From JALOAP01 sp964632355 (lineage in GTDB: Bacteria > Chloroflexota > Dehalococcoidia > Tepidiformales > Tepidiformaceae), in assembly GCA_964632355.1 (NCBI GenBank), contig CAZWBW010000094.1, positions 1 through 10,767 on the forward strand: a stretch of 10,767 nt of DNA. Reading direction: 5' to 3'. Below, piece by piece: positions 1 through 5,693 of the stretch. The translations under genes and the position numbers were made by a program. The notes beneath the pieces were generated by a model. It ran no database searches. It was not told the DNA's origin and saw nothing but the letters and a program-made list of their open reading frames with translations. Position 1 is the first letter of the stretch. The number at the start of each line of letters is the position of its first letter.

Positions 1-763
1 GAGGTTCTTCGCCGGCGTCACCGGGGACGGACCAGTCGGTGCCATCGCGCCGGTTCGCAATCCAGTAGACGCCGCCGGCGCGGAGCTCGGTGAGGTCGTT
101 GGCGCCGGGCACGTTCACACCGTTCGGGAAGTACCCCAGCCAGCGGCCCGGGGGCACCCAGGTGTAGATGGCGGTGATCGTTTCGCCGCCGGGCCGGGAA
201 AGCGCCTCACCGGGCGGGGTACCGTCCTTCCCCGTCCACGTGAGCAGCGTCCAACCGCGGTTGAGGCGGTAGGTCACGGTGGGTGTGGGGGTCGGTGACG
301 GCGTCGCGGTGACCGTGCGAGTCGGCGATGGTGTTGGCGTGGGTGTCGCCGTCGCGGTCGGGAGTGGCGGCAGGAAGGGTCGGACCGTCCGCCTGGGAGT
401 GGTCCTCTGAAACCGGTGTGTGCTCGCGTTCGTACCCCTTCACTCCTGCCTGCGCACCCAGGAGAGTTACGCTCTTCGCGAGCCAGTAATTAGTAACGTC
501 ATAGGTGCCAGGAGCGACGTGAATCGTACCGCCATCTTCAACAGCCTCGACGGCCGCGCTAATCGTCCGGAACGGCTCCGCTTCAGTGCCGGGATTTGCG
601 TCGTTGCCGTTTGTTGAGTCGACGTAGCAGACCGAGCCACAACCGTCGTCGGAAGCGAACGAAAAGGATGGGCCAACGCAGCGGCGCCGACAACAAGAAC
701 CACACTCAACGCCACCAGGCGCTTCCAGGTCCGGCGTGGTTCGAGATCCGGGCATACCGTCAC
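1..763 (-). pseudogene. Broken gene for a secreted beta-helix protein with Thr-Pro linker and C-terminal domain (partial, runs off left edge)
   Basis: Three parts of one protein are visible in alternating frames. From the GTG at 763 there is a signal peptide (basic EPRRTWKR, then hydrophobic LVALSVVLVVGAAAL). Near 640-670 the sense moves to another frame, which encodes a typical right-handed beta-helix start (CYVDSTNGNDANPGT, PFRTISAAVEA, GGTIHVAPGTY, SVTLLGAQAGV). Near 355-400 it returns to the first frame with a Thr-Pro linker and a domain containing RGWTLLTWTG, GRWLGYFPNG and LRAGGVYWIAN, still open at base 1. The first frame is closed by TAA at 467-469 and TGA at 440-442, and the middle frame by TGA at 207-209, so no single frame gives the whole protein. 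Only about 60 residues of beta-helix remain, whereas such folds usually need several hundred, so an internal deletion is also likely. A purine-rich stretch (767-776) precedes the GTG. True decay and sequencing error cannot be told apart here. Confidence 0.75.
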
Positions 764-874
764 GACCTTACCCCCCGACGATTCGCACGAATATGCAGCC
801 GGGCACTCAGACCCGGCACCGTAGTTCTCGGCACATGACGGGACGTCCGCAGGGATGAGACCGTGTGGCTGGCC

Positions 875-920
875 GGCTAGAGGCGGACGGCGCGGCCGCA
901 GGCTAGAGGCGGCCGGCGAG
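875..920. repeat. Imperfect tandem repeat of the hydrolase 3' end (20 bp, 26-bp period)
   Basis: Bases 875-894 and 901-920 match at 18 of 20 positions, both starting with GGCTAGAGGCGG. The right copy contains the final codons and TAG stop of the alpha/beta hydrolase (read on the minus strand as LAGRL then stop). The left copy, 26 bp downstream of it in the gene's direction, reads RAVRL then stop. It looks like a small local duplication of the gene end and has no effect on the hydrolase reading frame. Confidence 0.6.
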
Positions 921-1907
921 AAACGCGAGCAATGTCTCGTTCGTCACGTCAGGCCGCTCTTCGGGGAAGAAGTGGCCCGCATCGACGTTCCGCACCCGCA
1001 GGTTGGAGAGGTACCTCGGGAACTGGTCGACGAACGGATTACCGGCGGGGATAGCGCGAGAGGATGCGGGCCCGGCGTACATCCAGAGCGCCCGGCCTTG
1101 GTACCGCCGGTGGCGGTCTTCGGGGCCGTAATCCATGAAGTGCGCGAAGTTGGGATGCTGCTCGAGGCCTTCGGGATGGAGCCACATCTCGGCGACCTGG
1201 CGCTCGCTCAGCGCTTCGTACCGTTCGCCGCCGGGAGCCGTGGCATCTTCGTGCACGATGTGGAACGGGAGGGCATAGCGATACTGCGAGATGGCGTGGA
1301 AGTGGCTCGCGGGGTCAGCGAACGCCGCCTGGTAGTGCGCGATGTCTTCTTCGGAGGCCCAGCGGCTAAAGCGGCCGACACCGCCGGGGCGCCATGGCGA
1401 TAGCGGTCGCGCGGGCAATTCGACATCGCCCGCGAAGATCGCGCGGATGAAGTCGGCGTGGTGGTTGGCGAAGAACTCCTCGGGATAGGGTTCGGCCTTG
1501 AACCAGTAGCCGTGAATAGCCGCAGGCGCCCAGACCGTGCAGAGGGTGTCGAGGAGTGCGAGGCTCTTGACCCGGTCCGGCCATTCGATCGCGAGTTTGA
1601 ACGCGATGATGCCGCCCCAGTCGTGCCCGATGACGTGGGCTTGTTCGATGCCCAGCGCGTCCATGAACTCGATGATGTCCCGGGCGAGGAGGTAGCGGCT
1701 CATGCGGGCGCCGGGCTTGTCGGTCTTGCCGAAGCCGCGAACGTCGGGGGCGAAGCAGGCGAACCCGGCTTCGCTGAGCGCGGGGAGCTGGTAGCGCCAT
1801 TCGTACGACGTCTCGGGGAAGCCGTGGATGAGGATGACGGGGTCGCCCGTGCCCTGCTGCAGGTAGTGCATGCGGAGCCCGGGTGTCTGCACGAAGTTCG
1901 AATCCAT
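903..1907 (-). CDS. Alpha/beta hydrolase, epoxide hydrolase-like
   Basis: A 334-residue alpha/beta hydrolase fold protein with no signal peptide, so probably cytoplasmic. Visible motifs in order are the oxyanion-hole HGFPE (residues 28-32), the strand-turn DVRGFGKTD (55-63), the nucleophile elbow GHDWGG with Asp96, and the catalytic histidine in DAGHFFPEE (His312). Asp as nucleophile inside HDWGG is the pattern of soluble epoxide hydrolases and related dehalogenases, which act through a covalent ester intermediate. The usual acid in a GxxDP-type loop near residue 275 is absent (WMYAGPASSR). Asp120 in LALLDT, after the next strand, is a candidate acid, as in fluoroacetate dehalogenases, but the arginine those enzymes carry after the nucleophile is Trp97 here. 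The cap has HGYWF (132-136) and QYRYAL, which could supply acid-activating tyrosines. The substrate is unknown. The ATG at 1907 follows a strong GGGAGGGA site. The gene diverges from the plus-strand gene near 2050. Confidence 0.9.
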   Translation of the reverse strand: MDSNFVQTPGLRMHYLQQGTGDPVILIHGFPETSYEWRYQLPALSEAGFACFAPDVRGFGKTDKPGARMSRYLLARDIIEFMDALGIEQAHVIGHDWGGIIAFKLAIEWPDRVKSLALLDTLCTVWAPAAIHGYWFKAEPYPEEFFANHHADFIRAIFAGDVELPARPLSPWRPGGVGRFSRWASEEDIAHYQAAFADPASHFHAISQYRYALPFHIVHEDATAPGGERYEALSERQVAEMWLHPEGLEQHPNFAHFMDYGPEDRHRRYQGRALWMYAGPASSRAIPAGNPFVDQFPRYLSNLRVRNVDAGHFFPEERPDVTNETLLAFLAGRL

Positions 1908-1913
1908 CTTTCC

Positions 1914-1940
1914 CTCCCGGGGGCTTTCTACCCCCGGGAG
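1914..1940 (-). promoter_or_regulatory. GC-rich hairpin overlapping the hydrolase ribosome binding site
   Basis: CTCCCGGGGG (1914-1923) and CCCCCGGGAG (1931-1940) form a perfect 10-bp inverted repeat with a 7-nt loop. In the minus-strand mRNA the right-hand stem ends in GGGAG and runs directly into GGAAAG and the ATG at 1907, so the first half of the Shine-Dalgarno is inside the stem. Such a helix would be expected to limit ribosome access. No U-run follows, so it does not look like an ordinary terminator. The structure is seen in the sequence; a regulatory role is inferred. Confidence 0.55.
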
Positions 1941-2033
1941 TTACAGGAAGCAAGCAGATATCCCGCGTCCTGAACGGTAAGGCAACATGATGTCTGGTAG
2001 TCTGCGCGCGAACTTCGAGCGTGCGTCCCCGAA

Positions 2034-2038
2034 AGGAG
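2034..2038 (+). promoter_or_regulatory. Shine-Dalgarno AGGAG that bears on the start of the anchored-protein gene
   Basis: AGGAG within GAAAGGAGAA is the only good ribosome binding site before the gene. It lies 16 nt before the TTG at 2055, which is longer than usual, but 7 nt before an in-frame CTG at 2046. The frame is closed upstream by TAG at 1998-2000, and no in-frame ATG or GTG lies between that stop and the membrane segment. Confidence 0.5.
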
Positions 2039-2054
2039 AAGCCAGCTGCAGACA

Positions 2055-3089
2055 TTGAAGCGGCAGGCGGCACTCGGCACAGCGCTCCTGGGCGTCGTCC
2101 TCGTGGGCGGCGTCGTGCTGCTCGCGCTATCAAGCCGTTCCCTGGACACCCCGTTCTCGCCGGATGAGCCTCCTGCAACGGCTACGCCAACGAGTACCGC
2201 GACTCCGACTCCGACGCCTACGCCAACACCGACGCCGACCCCGGTGCCGGCCGCTCCTGCCGACTGCTACGAACCGCGTGCGGCAACGACGGAGTTCCAG
2301 CTGTTCCCTGCGAGCGACCGGTCGATCTTTCAGAACTGCCAGGTGATTGCGTACTACGGCTATCCGGGGCACCCGGTGCTCGGCATCCTCGGTGAGTACG
2401 AACCGCACCAGATCGGCGAGCAGCTCTCGTACATCGCGGAGCAGTACGACGCCGTGAACGGAACGAGGAGGGCGGTCGGTGCGGTCCACCTGATCGCGGC
2501 AGTAGCGCAGGATGTGCCGGGCGCCGATGGCACGCACCTGAACCGGATGCCCGGGGAACTCATCGAACAGTACATCGCAATCGCTGAGCAGCACGACCTG
2601 ATCGTGTTCCTCGACCTGCAGATCGGGACGAGCAGCGTGGCGGCGGAGGTAGAGCACGTCCTGCCGTATCTTCACCACCCGCGCGTCCACCTCGCGCTCG
2701 ACCCGGAGTGGACGATGCCTTCGGGTGTCACGCCCGGTACGAAGCTGGGAAGCATGGACGCCAGCGCGATCAATCACGCGCAGCACGTTCTGCAGCAGAT
2801 CGTCGATGAGACGGGCCTGCCGTCGAAGATCCTCATCGTGCACCAGTTCACGGAATCGATGATCACGAACAAGACGGCGCTGGAACGGCTGCCGGGCGTG
2901 GACCTGGTGATCGACATGGACGGGTTCGGTTCGCGCGAAGTCAAGCTGGACCACTACCAGGCGTACGTGGTGGAGCAGCAGGCACCCCACGGCGGCATCA
3001 AGCTGTTCATCGACGAGGACGTGAACATGTTCCAGCCACACGAGGTGGTGCAGATCGTGCCGCAGCCGGATTACGTGCAGTACCAGTAG
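2055..3089 (+). CDS. Membrane-anchored or secreted protein of unknown function with Thr-Pro linker
   Basis: A 344-residue protein from the TTG at 2055; a CTG at 2046 would add three residues and fits the ribosome binding site better. Residues 2-4 (KRQ) are followed by a hydrophobic segment (about 7-25), giving an uncleaved anchor or signal peptide without a lipobox cysteine. Residues 40-65 are a Thr-Pro linker, so the rest should lie outside the membrane. The globular part (70-344) alternates predicted strands and helices with conserved-looking motifs: VIAYYGYPG, FLDLQIG, VHLALDPEW, KILIVHQFT, VIDMDGFG and GIKLFIDED, ending PDYVQYQ. That pattern suggests an alpha/beta barrel. The acidic residues at strand ends (DLQ, DPEW, DMDG) resemble an enzyme active site, perhaps of glycosidase type, but I cannot assign an activity. 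From memory, similar uncharacterised proteins occur in Chloroflexota and Actinomycetota. The only cysteines (71 and 95) could pair. It is convergent with the ribosomal operon and shares its hairpin. Confidence 0.85.
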   Translation: MKRQAALGTALLGVVLVGGVVLLALSSRSLDTPFSPDEPPATATPTSTATPTPTPTPTPTPTPVPAAPADCYEPRAATTEFQLFPASDRSIFQNCQVIAYYGYPGHPVLGILGEYEPHQIGEQLSYIAEQYDAVNGTRRAVGAVHLIAAVAQDVPGADGTHLNRMPGELIEQYIAIAEQHDLIVFLDLQIGTSSVAAEVEHVLPYLHHPRVHLALDPEWTMPSGVTPGTKLGSMDASAINHAQHVLQQIVDETGLPSKILIVHQFTESMITNKTALERLPGVDLVIDMDGFGSREVKLDHYQAYVVEQQAPHGGIKLFIDEDVNMFQPHEVVQIVPQPDYVQYQ

Positions 3090-3102
3090 CAGTCAGATAC
3101 GG

Positions 3103-3130
3103 CGAAGGCCCCTCGAGTGAGGGGCCTTCG
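3103..3130 (+). terminator. Hairpin terminator between convergent genes
   Basis: CGAAGGCCCCTC and GAGGGGCCTTCG form a perfect 12-bp stem with a 4-nt loop (GAGT), 13 nt after the stop codon at 3089. On the plus strand it is followed by TTTCG, a short T-run. On the minus strand it lies 25 nt beyond the rpsI stop but has no T-run, so it may end the ribosomal operon less efficiently or only stabilise its 3' end. Confidence 0.85.
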
Positions 3131-3155
3131 TTTCGAGTCCGAGAGAGGAGCGCGG

Positions 3156-3554
3156 TTAGCGCTTGGTGAACTGAGGTGCCTTGCGCGCGCGCTTGAGGCC
3201 GGGCTTCTTCCGTTCCTTCATGCGGGCGTCGCGGGTGAGCAGGTTGTCGGGGCGCTTGAGCAGCGGCTTGGAGTCGGGATCGGCAGCGACGAGGGCGCGT
3301 GCGATGCCCATCTTGATGGCTCCGGCCCAGCCGGAGATGCCGCCGCCTTCGCACTTAATGGTGGCGCTGAAGCGGCCTTCGCGGCCGAGGCGGCGCAACG
3401 GTGCGAGGATCTCGGCGCGGTGCGAGTCGCGGGTGAACACCTCTTCCATCGGCTTGCCATTGACCACGATGGCGCCGTTGCCGGGGTAGAGGCGCACACG
3501 GGCGACGGCGGTCTTCCGCCGGCCGGTGCCGTAGTAGTACTGCTGTTCTGCCAT
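3156..3554 (-). CDS. rpsI: 30S ribosomal protein S9
   Basis: A 132-residue protein of the normal S9 (uS9) length. It shows the family's N-terminal YYYGTGRRKTAVARV, the central NGKPMEEVF and GGGISGWAGAIKMGIARAL, and the basic C-terminal tail ending in APQFTKR, which in S9 reaches the P-site tRNA anticodon on the small subunit head. It starts at ATG 3554, 3 nt after the rplM stop, with a GAGGAA binding site formed by the last codons of rplM. The rplM-rpsI pair is a classic conserved couple. This is the last gene of the operon, followed by the hairpin at 3103-3130. Confidence 0.98.
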   Translation of the reverse strand: MAEQQYYYGTGRRKTAVARVRLYPGNGAIVVNGKPMEEVFTRDSHRAEILAPLRRLGREGRFSATIKCEGGGISGWAGAIKMGIARALVAADPDSKPLLKRPDNLLTRDARMKERKKPGLKRARKAPQFTKR

Positions 3555-3557
3555 ACG

Positions 3558-4280
3558 TTATTCCTCGGACTCAGACTCGGACTTTGCCGCACGGCGGCGG
3601 GACTTCTTCGGTTCGGTCGCCTCGGCTTCCGCAGGTGCCTCGGCCACGGCTGCGGGAACCTCGGTTTCGGCGGCGGCCACGGGGGCTTCGGCCGCCGGGG
3701 TTGCCGGTTCTTCCTCCGCGGCGGTGGCGGGTGCGGCCGTGGTGGCTTCGGGCTCCTCGGTACCCTGCGGCACGGGAAGCGGGCGGAGCCGCACGGGTTT
3801 GCGCGGTTCGTACAGCGCTTCGGCGGCAGCCTTCTCGCGTGCTTCGCGGGCCCGCTCCGAGCCGATCACCTGCGATTGGTGCGGGTGGTCGGGACCGGGG
3901 TAGACCTTGAGGTGCTTGAGCATCTTCTTGCCCAGCGACCCGTTGGGGAGCATGCCCCAGACTGCCTGTTCGATAACGCGCTCGGGATGGCGCGCGAGCT
4001 GCTCTTCGAAGGAGCGCACCTTCAGGCCGCCGGGGTAGCCGGAGTGCCAGTAGTACTTCTTCTGGGCGGACTTGCCGCCGCTGAGGCGCACCTTCGAGGC
4101 ATTGATTACGATGACGAAGTCGCCCATGTCGAGATGCGGCTCGAAGTTGGGCTTGTGCTTGCCGCGCAGGAGCGTGGCGACTTCGGTTGCGACGCGGCCG
4201 AGCGGGCGGTCGGCGGCGTCGATCACATGCCAGTCCTTGGTGATCTGGCTGGCTTTCATGCGGACTGTCTTCGTCGTCAT
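3558..4280 (-). CDS. rplM: 50S ribosomal protein L13 with long acidic C-terminal extension
   Basis: A 240-residue protein; the L13 (uL13) family is usually about 140-150. The core (about 8-142) has WHVIDAADRPLGRVAT, LLRGKHKPNF, GDFVIVINASKV, KKYYWHSGYPGG and VWGMLPNGSLG, and binds 23S rRNA early in large-subunit assembly. Residues 143-172 form a basic/proline linker. Residues 173-240 are rich in Ala, Glu, Pro and Thr, broken by one basic patch (KKSRRR, 225-230) and ending SESESEE. The ATG at 4280 overlaps the truA TGA by 4 nt (ATGA), with GAGGGA upstream, which supports this start; a second ATG at 4259 begins MKASQIT and is the alternative. The frame remains open further upstream to 4646, but that part lies inside truA and is out of frame with it. 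The tail is easily disordered and its role is unknown. Confidence 0.96.
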   Translation of the reverse strand: MTTKTVRMKASQITKDWHVIDAADRPLGRVATEVATLLRGKHKPNFEPHLDMGDFVIVINASKVRLSGGKSAQKKYYWHSGYPGGLKVRSFEEQLARHPERVIEQAVWGMLPNGSLGKKMLKHLKVYPGPDHPHQSQVIGSERAREAREKAAAEALYEPRKPVRLRPLPVPQGTEEPEATTAAPATAAEEEPATPAAEAPVAAAETEVPAAVAEAPAEAEATEPKKSRRRAAKSESESEE

Positions 4281-5035
4281 ACCAGGTATCCCTCGTCGTA
4301 CCACACGCGCCAGAGGCAGAGGCCCTGCGGTTGCGCCGTCGGTCCCAGCGTGCCGGGCCGGGCTTCGTGCAGCCGTCGTTCGAACTCCTCCACTTCCAGC
4401 GCCCCGCGTCCTACCTCGACGAGCGCCCCGACGATGCGTCGCACCATCTGAGGCAGGAATGCGTTGGCTTCGATATCGAACAGGAGGACACAGCTTTCGC
4501 TCTGCCAGCCTGCTTTGAAGACGGTTCGGACCGAAGTCCGTCCCTCTTCGATTGGTCCGGAGCACGCGCGAAAGTCGTGCGTGCCGACGAGCGCCTGGGC
4601 CGCGCGCTGCATCGCGTTGACATCCAGGCGAGCCTGGACAAACCACGCGGTGCGGCGGAGCAGCGGCTGCCGCGCTTCGCCGTTCCAGACCGTGTAGCGA
4701 TACCAGCGCCGCCGCGCCCAGCGCCGTGGATCGAAATCCAGCGGCACTTCGCGAACGTCGCGAACCGCTACGTCGTCCGCCAGGTGAGCGTTGAGCGCTC
4801 GCCCGACGGTTGCGGCGTCGTGCCGCGTTTCCGCGGTGAACGCCGCCACCTGGCCAATGGCATGGACGCCGGAGTCCGTACGTCCTGCCAGGTCGACGCG
4901 GAGGCGCGTTCCGAAGAGCGCTGCCGCCGCGCGTTCCAGATCACCCTGGACGGTGCGACCGTTCGCCTGCTTCTGGGAACCGACGAACTTCGCCCCGTCG
5001 TAGCTAACGGTAGCCGCGAATCGCTTCGCGGTCAC
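4277..5035 (-). CDS. truA: tRNA pseudouridine(38-40) synthase TruA
   Basis: A 252-residue TruA-family enzyme that isomerises uridines 38-40 in the anticodon stem-loop of many tRNAs. The hallmark GRTDSGVHA holds the catalytic Asp54. Other family signatures are the N-terminal VSYDGAKFVGSQ, the RRWYRYTVWNG strand, the GTHDFRACSG segment (about residues 152-161) and FLPQMVRRIVGALVEVGRG towards the C-terminus. The length is normal. It starts with GTG at 5035, whose last two bases overlap the rplQ TGA (GTGA), and it ends in a TGA overlapping the rplM ATG (ATGA). It is therefore coupled on both sides to ribosomal protein genes, which should tie its synthesis to theirs. Confidence 0.97.
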   Translation of the reverse strand: MTAKRFAATVSYDGAKFVGSQKQANGRTVQGDLERAAAALFGTRLRVDLAGRTDSGVHAIGQVAAFTAETRHDAATVGRALNAHLADDVAVRDVREVPLDFDPRRWARRRWYRYTVWNGEARQPLLRRTAWFVQARLDVNAMQRAAQALVGTHDFRACSGPIEEGRTSVRTVFKAGWQSESCVLLFDIEANAFLPQMVRRIVGALVEVGRGALEVEEFERRLHEARPGTLGPTAQPQGLCLWRVWYDEGYLV

Positions 5036-5691
5036 CGCTCCGGCTCGGCGTCTCCGTTGCCTTCGTCGCCTTCGCCGGCGTCATCCCCTTCGGCTTGCTC
5101 GGCGGATGCCTCGGGGGCTTCGGCCTCAGCGTCCTCGGCCTCGGGCGCCGACTCGTCCGCGGTTGCGGGTTCGGCGGGCGCCTCGGCCGTGGGTTCAGTT
5201 TCGGTTTCCGCGGTGGCCTCGGTCTCGGCTTCCGCTGCAGGCTCCGTCTCGGCCGGTTCTGGCTCAGACGGTGCGGCCGGCGCGGGGGCCGGGGCCGCGG
5301 TCACGCGCTCGGGCCGGGGCGCGGACGGCGCCTCGACGTAGTCCACGAGTTCGATCGCGGCCATCTTCGCGCCGTCGCCCTTGCGGGGCTCGAGCGCGGT
5401 GATGCGCAGGTAGCCGCCGGGACGGTCGCGCATGCGCGGGCCGATGTCATCGAACACCTTTGCCACGACCTTGGGATCGTAGACGAACCGGAGGGCCTGG
5501 CGGCGGGAGTGGAGGTCCCCGCGGCGGCCGAGAGTGATGATCTTCTCGGCCATGGGGCGAATCTCCTTCGCCTTGGCCTCGGTGGTGGTGATGCGCTCGT
5601 ACCGGAGGAGGTCGGTGACCAGGTTCCGGTAGAGGGCACGGCGGTGTGCAGTGTCACGGCCGAGATGGCGGCCGGCTACGCGGTGTCGCAT
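5032..5691 (-). CDS. rplQ: 50S ribosomal protein L17 with long acidic C-terminal extension
   Basis: A 219-residue protein. The bacterial L17 (bL17) core occupies residues 1-120: MRHRVAGRHLGRDTAHRRAL, LLRYERITTTEAKAKEIRPM, GDLHSRRQALRFVYD and the closing GGYLRITALEPRKGDGAKMA with AIELVDYVE. L17 binds near the exit of the nascent peptide tunnel. Residues 121-219 are almost wholly Ala, Glu, Pro, Thr and Asp (repeated AETE/PAEAE-like stretches, then EGDDAGEGDEGNGD), giving a strongly acidic tail about as long as the core. Ala/Glu-rich L17 tails are known from Actinomycetota, but this one is long. The ATG at 5691 lies 2 nt after the rpoA stop with GAGGA formed by the end of rpoA. The stop overlaps the truA start. 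Confidence 0.97.
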   Translation of the reverse strand: MRHRVAGRHLGRDTAHRRALYRNLVTDLLRYERITTTEAKAKEIRPMAEKIITLGRRGDLHSRRQALRFVYDPKVVAKVFDDIGPRMRDRPGGYLRITALEPRKGDGAKMAAIELVDYVEAPSAPRPERVTAAPAPAPAAPSEPEPAETEPAAEAETEATAETETEPTAEAPAEPATADESAPEAEDAEAEAPEASAEQAEGDDAGEGDEGNGDAEPER

Positions 5692-5693
5692 GG

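Noticed and set aside
640..670. Programmed -1 frameshift in the beta-helix gene
   Set aside because: The switch region on the minus strand (CATCCTTTTCG) lacks a canonical X-XXY-YYZ heptamer in the right phase and I saw no clear pseudoknot. A short T-run indel is simpler.
798..817. Possible terminator hairpin (GCCGGG / CCCGGC, 8-nt loop) between the hydrolase and the broken gene
   Set aside because: Only 6 bp with no T-run; such pairings are common by chance in GC-rich DNA.
1957..1985. Minus-strand promoter candidate TTGCCT - 17 bp - GATATC upstream of the hydrolase
   Set aside because: The spacing is right but the -10 box matches the consensus poorly; not strong enough to annotate without a mapped start.
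2190..2250. Thr-Pro coding repeat as a minisatellite or CRISPR-like array
   Set aside because: The ACN-CCN pattern is an irregular codon-level repeat inside an open frame and encodes a linker; there are no spacers and no conserved repeat unit.
3117..4451. Long plus-strand open frame of 444 codons opposite rpsI and rplM
   Set aside because: It lies antisense to two certain ribosomal genes, has a low-complexity Gly/Phe/Arg composition typical of GC-rich shadow frames, and shows no recognisable domain.
4281..4646. N-terminal extension of L13 to a 362-residue protein
   Set aside because: The extension overlaps truA out of frame and has no L13-like sequence. The ATG at 4280 overlapping the truA stop has a binding site and gives a normal L13 N-terminus.
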